A DNA stretch of 64,000 nucleotides from Acinetobacter ihumii (GTDB lineage: Bacteria > Pseudomonadota > Gammaproteobacteria > Pseudomonadales > Moraxellaceae). The DNA lies in contig NZ_LR130760.1 in the NCBI RefSeq assembly GCF_900625095.1, positions 2,672,528 to 2,736,527 of the forward strand, written 5' to 3'. Positions 37,323-45,882 of this stretch are shown one piece after another. A program made the position numbers and the translations under genes. Every line of letters starts with the position of its first letter. Position 1 is the first letter of the stretch. Under the pieces are notes generated by a model that was given only the letters and a program-made list of their open reading frames with translations, did not search any database and was not told where the DNA came from.

Positions 37323-37472
37323 TTTTATATCCTCCAAAGATTTGTGGATATTTCAACAGTCTGCAATGACAGAGACGTGACAGAAATATTTCATTTTTAA
37401 GACAAATAGAATTTTTTAAGGTGAAAGTGCTAGTATGTTTTTTAAATTTGAATCTGTATTTCAGAGTGTGCT

Positions 37473-38351
37473 GTGAGTCTTATTCTCCCGTTGCTTGCCT
37501 TTATTATCGGATGGTTATTGGCTCAAACTCGATTCGCTGAACGCCTCAAACCCCTGTTTGCAACCTTACTGGCTCGTCTTTTTATTCCGATTGTGATTAT
37601 TTACAATATGGTGTTTTATCAGGCGGGTAGCTTAAGTCTGATGCTATTTAGCTTTATCTCTGCGATTTTGCTATACGCATTATTTATGCAATGCTTTAAA
37701 GATCGTTTAGGGGCTTTGTGCTTTAGTTATCTCAATATGGCTTGGCTCGGTTTTCCGTTTGCGATTGCTTTATTTGGTCCTGAAATTAGCCCCGCCATGG
37801 TGGCGCTTTATATTGGTGGTTCTATTTTTGGCAATATTTGGGCAGTCACAGCGGTATCTTCGGAACCACAGCCAAAATCCATCATCCTAAAGAAGGTGAT
37901 GCAATCGCCACCTTTTGTGGCTCTGGTCTTGGCTGGATTGTTAAGGTTAATCGGGCTACAAAATATTCAAAATATGTTTTGGCTTGATCATCTTTATAGC
38001 GCAAGCAAGATTGGAATGACCTTTGCGGGAATGTGTGTCCTCGGCATGTGGTTACGCCGTACCAAAGTCAATTGGGGTGACTTAAAACGTAGTAGCTGGA
38101 TTTTAGGACTTAAAATGATGTGTGGTGCATTGCTGTGCACCATCGCTTATTTTTATTTGCCGATTCCACATATTCAGCAATATATCGGTGTGATGTTTTT
38201 ATTGTTTTGTTTACCGCCTGCGGCGAATATTGTGGCGTTGGAAACACATTATCAGGGCACTGGAGTTTCGGCAAAATATATTGCGTCTGGGACGATAGTG
38301 AGTTGTGTGGTAATTGCGGTTTATGGGATGTTGCTGCATTTTTTTAAGTAA
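37473..38351 (+). CDS. AEC family permease
   Basis: A 292-residue membrane protein with about ten helices of the auxin efflux carrier family. Conserved segments are LNMAWLGFPFAIALFG and, near the end, FCLPPAANIVALETHYQG, equivalent to the late family motif. Bacterial AEC proteins export or import organic acids such as malate or malonate; no substrate can be set here. The start is GTG 37473, the only reasonable start before helix one. Divergent from tatA. Confidence 0.85.
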   Translation: MSLILPLLAFIIGWLLAQTRFAERLKPLFATLLARLFIPIVIIYNMVFYQAGSLSLMLFSFISAILLYALFMQCFKDRLGALCFSYLNMAWLGFPFAIALFGPEISPAMVALYIGGSIFGNIWAVTAVSSEPQPKSIILKKVMQSPPFVALVLAGLLRLIGLQNIQNMFWLDHLYSASKIGMTFAGMCVLGMWLRRTKVNWGDLKRSSWILGLKMMCGALLCTIAYFYLPIPHIQQYIGVMFLLFCLPPAANIVALETHYQGTGVSAKYIASGTIVSCVVIAVYGMLLHFFK

Positions 38352-38513
38352 GTTAGCGAAGCTTGTAAGCGATTGCATTTAGTTTACTTTAAAGTGCATT
38401 TTTTAAGCTCATTAAAAAAATTGTGACCTCTAATAAGACATAATTTTTTTAATTTTAATTAATGTGAAAAATATTTCATTTAATAACAATTGGTTAAATT
38501 ATTAAAACAATAG

Positions 38514-38530
38514 TGGCATGGTAGTTGCAT
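38514..38530 (+). promoter_or_regulatory. Sigma-54 (RpoN) type promoter
   Basis: TGGCATGGTAGTTGCAT matches the -24/-12 consensus (TGGCACG-N4-TTGCW) at all but one defined base, with exactly ten bases between the GG (38515-38516) and GC (38527-38528). It lies 32 bases ahead of the regulator gene that opens the catabolic cluster. A sigma-54 promoter would need an activator ATPase such as NtrC; no clear NtrC site was found by eye in the 200-base gap. Confidence 0.6.
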
Positions 38531-38533
38531 TTA

Positions 38534-38549
38534 TGAAACTAAAGTTTCA
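38534..38549. promoter_or_regulatory. Inverted repeat, candidate operator for the RpiR-type regulator
   Basis: TGAAACT-AA-AGTTTCA, seven-base perfect arms, placed between the sigma-54-like element and the regulator ATG, over the expected transcription start. A related shorter repeat TGAAAAATATTTCA lies at 38465-38478. MurR/RpiR regulators bind such short inverted repeats, so autoregulation is likely. Confidence 0.5.
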
Positions 38550-38561
38550 AAGGCACTCAAA

Positions 38562-39416
38562 ATGCATAATAGATCAATTCATGAACGAATCAACCTGCTA
38601 GGTGATACTTTAACTGAAAGTGAAAAAAGACTAGCAAAAGTCACATTGGAAAATCTGACAAGTCTAGCAACTTATTCTGCAACTGAATTGGCAGATATGG
38701 CCAAGGTTTCGAAGGCAACAGCCGTACGCTTTTTTAAGCGTCTAGGTTATGAATCATTTTCAGACGTACGATTACAGGTCCGTGACAGTTTGGATCATGG
38801 TTCACCACTTTATGCTTTTTCAAGAACCAATACTAACAATGACACAATAGGTTATTTTGAATCACATATTCATAATGAAATTAAAAATCTAACACAAACC
38901 TATGAGCAACTTGATTCAAAATATATTGAACAAGCTATCGCTAATATTCAACAGAGTAGAAAAATTTACATTGTTGGTTTTCGTAATGGAAAAATTTTAG
39001 CGCAATATTGTTGGGCAATGCTTTCACAACTTCGCTCAGATGTTCTGCTTATTCCATCTAGTAGCAGTATGAATATTCCTGAAGAATTACTCGATTTGCA
39101 GAGTAATGACTGTGTACTGGTGATGGATTTCAGAAGGAGAGTTTCACTGCTTCGTCCGATCGTGGACTATGCCAAGGCTGTCGGCTCAAAAATTTTAATG
39201 ATTACAGATATAACAACGACTGACCTAAGTTCACAAGCTGATCTGGTATTTAGAACAGCAACTCAAAGTGTCGGAATATTTGATTCTTATATTTCTGCAG
39301 TTTCATTAATTAATGGATTGTGTACTCGTTTAGCACTTCAATCTGCTGATCAGGTCAGCCAGCGCTTAACTCAAATTGAACATCTTCACCAATATTTTCA
39401 AGATTTAAACAGCTAG
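38562..39416 (+). CDS. MurR/RpiR family transcriptional regulator
   Basis: A 284-residue regulator with an N-terminal HTH_6 domain (about 1-77; TESEKRLAKVTLENLTSLATYSATELADMAKVSKATAVRFFKRLGYESF is spread over 17-65) and a C-terminal SIS domain (about 125-255) that binds a ligand, in this family usually a phosphosugar, but amino-acid-linked members exist. It is the first gene of the cluster 38562-44276 and sits directly behind the inverted repeat at 38534-38549. I infer that it controls the cluster; direction (activator or repressor) is not visible. Confidence 0.9.
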   Translation: MHNRSIHERINLLGDTLTESEKRLAKVTLENLTSLATYSATELADMAKVSKATAVRFFKRLGYESFSDVRLQVRDSLDHGSPLYAFSRTNTNNDTIGYFESHIHNEIKNLTQTYEQLDSKYIEQAIANIQQSRKIYIVGFRNGKILAQYCWAMLSQLRSDVLLIPSSSSMNIPEELLDLQSNDCVLVMDFRRRVSLLRPIVDYAKAVGSKILMITDITTTDLSSQADLVFRTATQSVGIFDSYISAVSLINGLCTRLALQSADQVSQRLTQIEHLHQYFQDLNS

Positions 39417-39430
39417 ATGAGACAAAAAAT

Positions 39431-40663
39431 ATGTCCAATATTTTACAAAATATGACCATTCACTACTTTTCTAATCCCCAGTTTCGACCTGGTTTAGCGT
39501 ATGGCGTAGATCAGAGAAATATTTTAGGAGGTCAGCGTTTTATTGATGCTAAACAGACCATTGAACAATGGCAAGGTTATTCTCCTTCACCATTGGTTGA
39601 ACTTCCTCATCTAGCTCGAGAATTGGGCATTAAAAATATTTTATATAAAGATGAGTCACGTCGCTTTGGGCTTAGTAGCTTTAAAGCACTAGGTGGGGCT
39701 TATGCCGTATTTCGGTTATTGCTGAGAAAAATACAGTATGACTATCCTCAAGATGACGTTTCACTTCAGGATTTATTGTCTGGTAAATACCGCGAAGTTA
39801 CTGAAAAAATTACAGTGACTTGTGCCACAGATGGTAACCATGGTCGTTCTGTAGCGTGGGGAGCACGTACTTTTGGTTGTAAATGTGTGATTTATATTCA
39901 TAGTACGGTCAGCCAAGGTAGAGCAGATGCAATTGCAAAATATGGGGCAGATGTTATTCGTACTCAGGGAAATTATGATGATTCGGTAAGACAAGCTGAT
40001 CATGATGCTAAACAATTGGGACGTTTTGTTGTTTCAGATACTTCTTATGAAGGATATATGGATGTGCCAAAAGATGTAATGCAGGGTTATGCAGTCATGG
40101 CTGATGAAGTCTTACAAAAAATACCATCCCAACAAAAAATTAGTCATGTTTTTTTACAAGGCGGTGTTGGAGGACTGGCCGCAGCAGTCACTGCACAGTT
40201 ATGGGAACAACTTGGCGATCAAAAACCTATTTTTATAGTTGTAGAGCCCGATCAAGCAGCATGTTTATTTGAAAGTGCTAAAGCAGGCCAACCTGTTGCG
40301 GTTGAAGGTGAATTGAATACCATTATGGCAGGTTTGGCCTGTGGTGAAGTCTCTTTGCTTGCGTGGAGCATATTAAAGGATGCGGTGAGCCATTTTTTAA
40401 CTATTGATGATCAATCTGCTGTAGAGGTAATGAAAATTCTGGCTACAGGCCAATACGGCGATCAAAATATTGTTGCAGGTGAATCTGCTGTAGCTGGTCT
40501 TGCAGGCTGTATTGGTGCGGCTACACATCCAGATCTAAAAAAAGCCCTTCAATTAGATGAGAAAAGTTGTGTATTAGTAATCGGCAGTGAAGGTGCAACA
40601 GATCCAGAACTTTATCAGCAGATTATTGGAAAAACTGCTGAACAAATATGGAGTGCTGCATGA
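39431..40663 (+). CDS. dpaL: 2,3-Diaminopropionate ammonia-lyase
   Basis: A 410-residue fold-type II PLP enzyme that converts 2,3-diaminopropionate to pyruvate and two ammonia. The PLP lysine is Lys85 in RFGLSSFKALGGAYA, and the catalytic aspartate region CATDGNHGRS (Asp134) is present; the glycine-rich phosphate loop is GGVGGLAAA. Length is close to the E. coli YgeX enzyme (398), which is known to accept both D- and L-substrates. The stop codon overlaps the next start by four bases (ATGA), so it is translationally coupled to the hydrolase behind it. Annotation is strong; the in vivo substrate is discussed in the findings. Confidence 0.92.
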   Translation: MSNILQNMTIHYFSNPQFRPGLAYGVDQRNILGGQRFIDAKQTIEQWQGYSPSPLVELPHLARELGIKNILYKDESRRFGLSSFKALGGAYAVFRLLLRKIQYDYPQDDVSLQDLLSGKYREVTEKITVTCATDGNHGRSVAWGARTFGCKCVIYIHSTVSQGRADAIAKYGADVIRTQGNYDDSVRQADHDAKQLGRFVVSDTSYEGYMDVPKDVMQGYAVMADEVLQKIPSQQKISHVFLQGGVGGLAAAVTAQLWEQLGDQKPIFIVVEPDQAACLFESAKAGQPVAVEGELNTIMAGLACGEVSLLAWSILKDAVSHFLTIDDQSAVEVMKILATGQYGDQNIVAGESAVAGLAGCIGAATHPDLKKALQLDEKSCVLVIGSEGATDPELYQQIIGKTAEQIWSAA

Positions 40664-41916
40664 CTATCAATTTAAGGATTAATCCTGAACGGCTTTTAAC
40701 AAGAATCTCTAGGCTTGCTCAGGTCGGTGCAATTGATGGAGGCGGTGTGTGTCGTCTGGCGTTTACTGAGCAGGATAAGTTGGGTCGTGATTTGGTGATT
40801 CAATGGATGCATGAGCTTGATTTGCATGTCACGATCGACGGTATTGGAAATGTCGTTGCAACTCGAACAGGTAAAAAGAATCTACATCCAGTCATGACTG
40901 GATCACATATTGATACGGTTAGAACAGGTGGCCGATATGATGGCAACTTAGGAGTACTAGCAGGTCTCGAAGTGATCGAAACACTTAATGAGGCAGGCAT
41001 AGAAACCGATCATCCAATCAGTGTGGCATTTTTTAGCAATGAAGAAGGAGCACGATTTGCACCAGACATGATGGGTAGTCTGGTTTTTCAAGGTGGTCTG
41101 AGTTTAGAAGATGCATATCAAACACAAGGTATTGATGGCACCACAGTGCGGGAAAATCTGGAAAAAATTGGTTATATCGGTGGTCATCCTGTAGGTCAGA
41201 ACAATTTGCATGCCTTTATTGAACTTCATGTGGAACAGGGACCGATTCTGGAACATGAACAGAAGAATATTGGTGCAGTTACTGGTGTACAAGGTATTCG
41301 CTGGATTGAGTTCACGATCAAAGGAGTTTCCAACCATGCGGGTACAACACCGATGCGATTACGCCACAATGCAGGTCTAGTGGCCATGAAAATTGCAACG
41401 TATGTTCATCAATTAGCTGAGGCTCATCCAGGGCAGCTGGTGACAATTGGTTTTATGGAATTAAAACCCAATTTGGTTAATGTGATTCCAAATGATGCAA
41501 AATTTACGATTGATCTGAGAAATACCGATCAAATGACTTTGAATCAAATAGTTACTGATTTACTGGCACAGGCCAAGATTATTGCATTGGAAGAAGGAGT
41601 GGAACTGAGTTTCCGAGATTTAGCAAATTTTCAGTCAGTTTCTTTTGATGAAAGAATTATTGCCAGTGTGGAAAGCTTTGCAAAAGAATCACAACTTTCA
41701 GTGCAAAGATTATCAAGTGGGGCCGGACATGATGCTCAAATTATTTCGCGCATGTGTCCGACAGGAATGATTTTTGTACCGAGCGTTGCAGGTCTATCTC
41801 ACAATGTAAAAGAGTTTACACATGATGCAGATGTTGTTTCAGGCGCAAATCTTCTCCTGAAAATAATATATGAATTAGCGAATGGTAAAATTATTGAGGA
41901 GACACAACATGCCTAG
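40660..41916 (+). CDS. M20-family N-carbamoyl amino acid hydrolase / allantoate amidohydrolase type
   Basis: A 418-residue dinuclear-metal hydrolase of the HyuC/AllC/ureidopropionase group. Metal ligands are visible in GSHIDTVRTGGRYDG (His, Asp), FFSNEEGARF (Glu), IELHVEQGPILE (His) and the late SHNVKEF (His). The dimerisation-domain residues for the substrate carboxylate are in SNHAGTTPM and NVIPNDAKFTIDLRN. Such enzymes release CO2 and ammonia from an N-carbamoyl or ureido group, typically of L-amino acids. ATG 40660 overlaps the dpaL stop. Whether it is an L-carbamoylase, allantoate or ureidoglycolate type cannot be settled by eye. Confidence 0.85.
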   Translation: MTINLRINPERLLTRISRLAQVGAIDGGGVCRLAFTEQDKLGRDLVIQWMHELDLHVTIDGIGNVVATRTGKKNLHPVMTGSHIDTVRTGGRYDGNLGVLAGLEVIETLNEAGIETDHPISVAFFSNEEGARFAPDMMGSLVFQGGLSLEDAYQTQGIDGTTVRENLEKIGYIGGHPVGQNNLHAFIELHVEQGPILEHEQKNIGAVTGVQGIRWIEFTIKGVSNHAGTTPMRLRHNAGLVAMKIATYVHQLAEAHPGQLVTIGFMELKPNLVNVIPNDAKFTIDLRNTDQMTLNQIVTDLLAQAKIIALEEGVELSFRDLANFQSVSFDERIIASVESFAKESQLSVQRLSSGAGHDAQIISRMCPTGMIFVPSVAGLSHNVKEFTHDADVVSGANLLLKIIYELANGKIIEETQHA

Positions 41917-42838
41917 AATAGTAAATATTGCAGCAGCTCAACTGGGTCCAATCCAAAGACGTGATTCTAGAAAAGAAGTGATTGAACGCTTACTCAATCA
42001 TATGTATAACGCGGCAAAAATGGGCTGTGATGTGGTTGTCTTTCCTGAACTTGCATTAACAACTTTTTTCCCAAGATGGTATATAGAAGATCCTGAGGAA
42101 TTAAATCAGTTCTATGAATCTGAAATGCCAGGTCCAACTACTCAACCCTTATTCGATGCTGCCAAAAAGCTCGGTCTGGGGTTTTATTTAGGCTATGCCG
42201 AATTGAATAAACAATCGGATGGCTACCATCGTTACAATACCTCAATCTTAGTTGGTAAAGACGGAAAAATCATAGGTAAATATCATAAAGTTCATTTACC
42301 AGGACATGATGAATATGAACCTTGGCGACGTTTTCAGCATTTAGAAAAACGCTATTTTGAAGCTGGAAGCTCTTTTGATGTCTGGTCAGCTTTTGGTGGC
42401 ATTTTCGGTATGGCCTTGTGTAATGATCGACGTTGGTCGGAAACTTATCGAGTGATGGGTTTGCAAGGCGTGGAAATGATTTTACTTGGCTATAACACTC
42501 CAGTACACAATCCTCCAGCCCCAGAGCATGATGATTTATCGCTTTTTCATAACCATTTAGTGATGCAAGCAGGAGCTTATCAAAATGGGACTTGGGTAGT
42601 TGGAGTGGCTAAAGCAGGTAATGAAGAAGACTGCGACATGATCGGAGGAACCTGTATTATTGCACCCTCTGGTGAAATTGTTGCGGCTTGCTCAACTAAA
42701 GGAGATGAGCTTGCGATTGCCCGATGCGATCTAGATTTGTGTCAATCCTATAAATCCACAACATTTAATTTTGAAAAACATCGACAGATTCATGCTTATG
42801 GTTTGATTAGCCATCAGCGTGGAGTCAAAACTCCTTAA
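41909..42838 (+). CDS. N-carbamoyl-D-amino acid hydrolase (D-carbamoylase), nitrilase superfamily
   Basis: A 309-residue carbon-nitrogen hydrolase. The Glu-Lys-Cys triad is Glu47 (VVFPELALTTF), Lys127 (KYHKVHLPG) and Cys171 (MALCNDRRW). These positions match the characterised Agrobacterium D-carbamoylase (47/127/172) almost exactly, and the Arg-Arg pair after the cysteine (174-175), which binds the substrate carboxylate there, is kept. It should hydrolyse N-carbamoyl-D-amino acids to the D-amino acid, CO2 and ammonia. GAGGAG precedes ATG 41909, which overlaps the previous gene by eight bases. Hydantoinase, the usual partner, is absent. Confidence 0.88.
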   Translation: MPRIVNIAAAQLGPIQRRDSRKEVIERLLNHMYNAAKMGCDVVVFPELALTTFFPRWYIEDPEELNQFYESEMPGPTTQPLFDAAKKLGLGFYLGYAELNKQSDGYHRYNTSILVGKDGKIIGKYHKVHLPGHDEYEPWRRFQHLEKRYFEAGSSFDVWSAFGGIFGMALCNDRRWSETYRVMGLQGVEMILLGYNTPVHNPPAPEHDDLSLFHNHLVMQAGAYQNGTWVVGVAKAGNEEDCDMIGGTCIIAPSGEIVAACSTKGDELAIARCDLDLCQSYKSTTFNFEKHRQIHAYGLISHQRGVKTP

Positions 42839-42864
42839 ATTAAACATGATTATTTAACAACAAC

Positions 42865-42889
42865 ATAGGTATTTTAATGAAATACCTAT
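42865..42889 (+). repeat. Hairpin between the D-carbamoylase and transporter genes
   Basis: Ten-base perfect arms ATAGGTATTT / AAATACCTAT (42865-42874, 42880-42889), 5-base loop. It is followed by AGGGAACTTTTT, so it may lower transcription into the transporter gene or stabilise the upstream message. Confidence 0.5.
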
Positions 42890-42920
42890 AGGGAACTTTT
42901 TCTCAAAAAAAGGTGAAGTG

Positions 42921-44276
42921 ATGACTAAACAGATCGTTTTATCGAATCATCAAAGCTCATATAGCCAGATGACTAATCAAGCTATTGATGAAAATAAACT
43001 ATATAAAAAAGTAGCTTGGCGTATTATCCCACTGCTGATGCTGTGTTACGTTGCCGCATATCTTGACCGTGTAAATGTCGGTTTTGCAAAATTACAAATG
43101 CTGGATGATTTGCATTTTAGTGAAACAATTTATGGTTTGGGTGCGGGGATATTTTTTATCGGATATTTCTTGTTTGAAGTGCCAAGTAATGTACTCATGC
43201 ATAAAATCGGCGCGAAAAAAACCATCACCCGAATTATGATTTTATGGGGAGTGATTTCTGCCTGTATGGCTTTGGTTCATACTCCTACTCAATTCTATAT
43301 CTGTCGTTTCTTTCTAGGGGCCGCTGAAGCAGGTTTTTATCCAGGAGTTATTTTCTATCTCACCCAATGGTTTCCTGCAAATCGACGTGGCCAGATGATT
43401 GCGATTTTTATGACAGCGGTTCCTTTTTCTAGTATTTTCGGAGCGCCGCTTTCAGGATGGATTATGCAATCTTTTCATTATTATCAAGATTTGGCGGGCT
43501 GGCAATGGTTATTTATATTGGAGGCCATACCCTCGATTGTGCTAGGCTTTGTGGTATATAAATACTTGTACAATAATATTCAAGAAGCCCCTTGGCTTAA
43601 TCAAAATGAAAAAATAGTTTTACAACAGCATCTTCAATCAGAAAAAAAACAAAGAATTCAGCATGGATCTTTGCTCACGCTGTTGAAAGACAAACGTGTA
43701 TTACTGATGGCTCTAATTTGTTATTGCACAGTTTCAAGCTTAACTGGACTTGCATTTTGGCTACCTACAGTCATCAAATCTACAGGTGTAGATTCACTGC
43801 TAAAGGTAGGATTGTTGACAGCTATCCCTAATATTTGTGCGGTGATTTCCATGATTTTAGTTTGCCGTCATTCAGATCAACAGAATGAACGTCGATGGCA
43901 TATGATTTTACCATTCTGTATTGGCGGTTGTGGCTTAATCTTATCAACTTTATTTGGACATAATCCTACATTAGCGATCGCGATGTTATGTATTGCAGCA
44001 GCAGGTTGTATGGTATGTTCACCTTTGTTCTGGAGTTTACCAACAGTTTATTTAGATGGGAAAAATGCGGCAGCAGGAATAGCTGGAATAAATTCTTTTG
44101 CTGGTTTAGCCGCTTTTTGTAGTCCATTTATCATCGGATGGATCAAAGAAACGACAGGTTCAACAGATATTGGTATGTATTTTTTAGCCAGCTTTGCATT
44201 TTTAGGTGCAATATTGGTATTTATTCTGACGCGTTCACAACCCCAAATGCGAGCAGGGGGTAGTAAAAAGGTTTAA
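42921..44276 (+). CDS. MFS transporter, anion:cation symporter (ACS) type
   Basis: A 451-residue twelve-helix importer. The first-helix motif AAYLDRVNVGFAKLQM and GAGIFFIGYFLFEVPSNVLMHKIGAK mark the ACS family, which includes transporters for tartrate, hexuronates, phthalate, 4-hydroxyphenylacetate and, in yeast, allantoate/ureidosuccinate (Dal5). It is the last gene of the cluster and is followed by a strong terminator. I infer import of the ureido or carbamoyl substrate. ATG 42921 has AAGG at seven bases; GTG 42918 is a weaker alternative. Confidence 0.88.
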   Translation: MTKQIVLSNHQSSYSQMTNQAIDENKLYKKVAWRIIPLLMLCYVAAYLDRVNVGFAKLQMLDDLHFSETIYGLGAGIFFIGYFLFEVPSNVLMHKIGAKKTITRIMILWGVISACMALVHTPTQFYICRFFLGAAEAGFYPGVIFYLTQWFPANRRGQMIAIFMTAVPFSSIFGAPLSGWIMQSFHYYQDLAGWQWLFILEAIPSIVLGFVVYKYLYNNIQEAPWLNQNEKIVLQQHLQSEKKQRIQHGSLLTLLKDKRVLLMALICYCTVSSLTGLAFWLPTVIKSTGVDSLLKVGLLTAIPNICAVISMILVCRHSDQQNERRWHMILPFCIGGCGLILSTLFGHNPTLAIAMLCIAAAGCMVCSPLFWSLPTVYLDGKNAAAGIAGINSFAGLAAFCSPFIIGWIKETTGSTDIGMYFLASFAFLGAILVFILTRSQPQMRAGGSKKV

Positions 44277-44375
44277 TTAAAGTGTTTATTTTTAAAAATT
44301 TTTTTGGTTAAATGTGAATTTAACATCCACACTTTTCTTGAATGTCTTGATGATAATTTTGTATCGTATAGGTTT

Positions 44376-44431
44376 ACGATTAAATTGATCTTTACTTTTT
44401 AGTAGTGACAATTTAATCGTTGATTTTTTTA
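44376..44431 (+). terminator. Terminator of the catabolic cluster
   Basis: Twelve-base perfect arms ACGATTAAATTG / CAATTTAATCGT (44376-44387, 44409-44420) with an inner small stem (TACT-TTTT-AGTA), then TGATTTTTTTA. The remaining 312-base gap up to rdgB (44277-44588) shows no gene. Confidence 0.8.
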
Positions 44432-44588
44432 TCTCTTATTCTTAGATGAAGTGCGATAGAGAATTAGTTTCGGATTGAAGCAAGATGGAATAGCGTTGTG
44501 CTAAATCTTCACGTTATCCCATCTAAGGACTAAATAAGATAAACCGATACTTAAATCCTGTGCGTATATTTGTAGATGAACAATCGCT

Positions 44589-45218
44589 TTAAACTCGAGT
44601 CAAACTCTCACGAAAATGCTGCATTGCTTGTCCGCGATGGCTGATTTTATTTTTTTCTTCCTTGCTCATTTCCGCACTGCTGATTCCAAGCTCTGGCAAC
44701 CAAAATAACGGATCATAACCAAAGCCATGTTCGCCACGCGCTGCTTCAAGTATTTCACCGTGCCAAAAGCCCTGAAAAATTTGTGGAAGTGGATCATCTG
44801 CATGTTCAACCAAGGCCAGTACACAAATGAACATGCCTTCAATGATTTGCCCATCTTTACGAAATGGTTTTAACTCATTGAGTAATTTTTCATTATTGGC
44901 GGCATCATTGCCATGATCACCTGCATAGCGTGCAGAATAGATGCCTGGTGCGCCATCCAAGATTGGGACACAAATTCCTGAATCATCTGCAATCGCAGGT
45001 TTACCTGAAATTTTGGAGGCATGTCGTGCTTTAATAATGGCATTTTCAACAAAGCTCAGTCCATCTTCAATCGCATCTGGAATATTCAATTGTCCTTGCG
45101 GGATGACATCAACTGGCAGTTTTAGCTCTGCAAATAGTTTTTCAAACTCGGTAATTTTACCTTTGTTGTTACTGGCTAAAACTAAAGTACCTTGAGAAAG
45201 CCAATGAGGTGCAGACAT
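44589..45218 (-). CDS. rdgB: dITP/XTP pyrophosphatase (RdgB/HAM1 family)
   Basis: A 209-residue house-cleaning enzyme that hydrolyses non-canonical purine nucleoside triphosphates to monophosphates. Core motifs are VLASNNKGKITEF at the N-terminus, ADDSGICVPILDGAPGIYSARYAG for metal and substrate, and the late GFGYDPLFWLPELG and SHRGQAM. ATG 45218 (MSAPHW) is chosen; the longer frame adds an unlikely hydrophobic stretch. It is separated from the upstream operon by a terminator. Confidence 0.95.
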   Translation of the reverse strand: MSAPHWLSQGTLVLASNNKGKITEFEKLFAELKLPVDVIPQGQLNIPDAIEDGLSFVENAIIKARHASKISGKPAIADDSGICVPILDGAPGIYSARYAGDHGNDAANNEKLLNELKPFRKDGQIIEGMFICVLALVEHADDPLPQIFQGFWHGEILEAARGEHGFGYDPLFWLPELGISSAEMSKEEKNKISHRGQAMQHFRESLTRV

Positions 45219-45249
45219 AATCAAAACTCGAATAAAATAATGAAGAGAT

Positions 45250-45280
45250 AATAAAAACAAAAAGCACCCGAAGGTGCTTT
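45250..45280 (-). terminator. Terminator of the metX-metW-sel1 operon
   Basis: Stem AAAGCACC / GGTGCTTT (45261-45268, 45273-45280), CGAA/TTCG tetraloop; on the minus strand followed by TTTTTGTTTTTATT. Confidence 0.92.
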
Positions 45281-45294
45281 AAAATTTTAATGGC

Positions 45295-45882
45295 TTACTG
45301 CGCTTGAATCCACTTATCAGCACGGTCAACTGCTTGACGAATTTGGTCTTGGGTTAAGTTTGCAGCCAACGCCGTTTTCTTGCTTTGCGACATGTTAATC
45401 ACTTTATTGTCGAGCATACCGTCACGCGTTGAAAGCTCGTACCATTGATACGCGCCTTGATAGTTTTTCTTCTGTTCTTCCATCATGGCAAGGTTATAAC
45501 TGGCACGGTTATCCCCATTACTGGCCGCTTTCTCGAAGTATTTACGGGCCATCGCTTCATTTTTAGCTACGCCAACGCCATCTGCATACATCCGGCCAAC
45601 ATTGAGCTGAGCAGGAGATAAGCCCTGATCTGCGGCGGCTTTAAACCATGTAAAAGCTTGCTTTTCATCTTTGGCAACATCTTTACCATATTGGTAATGT
45701 GAACCTAAATAAAATTGTGCACCTGCCTGACCTGCTTTAGCAGCTTTCATCAGGTCGGTAATCCCCATGGTAGAAAAATGTGCAGCTTGGGCTGCAATAG
45801 ATTGTGGCTGGGCAACGTAATCCGCATGTGCGTGAATACTTAAAAGTCCAACTACTAGTGTGCTGAATAATGTTTTTTTCAT
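45295..45882 (-). CDS. Periplasmic Sel1-repeat protein
   Basis: A 195-residue exported protein with a Sec signal (KKTLFSTLVVGLLSIHAHA, cut before DY) and three Sel1-like helical repeats: AGAQFYLGSHYQYGKDV..., LSPAQLNVGRMYADGVGV... and NRASYNLAMMEEQ... (about 50-150). These repeats are protein-interaction modules; no partner is known. Its start overlaps the metW stop by four bases (ATGA), which is odd for an envelope protein at the end of a methionine-biosynthesis operon. Confidence 0.85.
   Translation of the reverse strand: MKKTLFSTLVVGLLSIHAHADYVAQPQSIAAQAAHFSTMGITDLMKAAKAGQAGAQFYLGSHYQYGKDVAKDEKQAFTWFKAAADQGLSPAQLNVGRMYADGVGVAKNEAMARKYFEKAASNGDNRASYNLAMMEEQKKNYQGAYQWYELSTRDGMLDNKVINMSQSKKTALAANLTQDQIRQAVDRADKWIQAQ

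Noticed and set aside
38370..38400. Two TGCA half-sites upstream of the RpiR cluster as a possible NtrC site
   Set aside because: The spacing between the half-sites is much larger than the 17-base NtrC consensus and the inner bases do not match.
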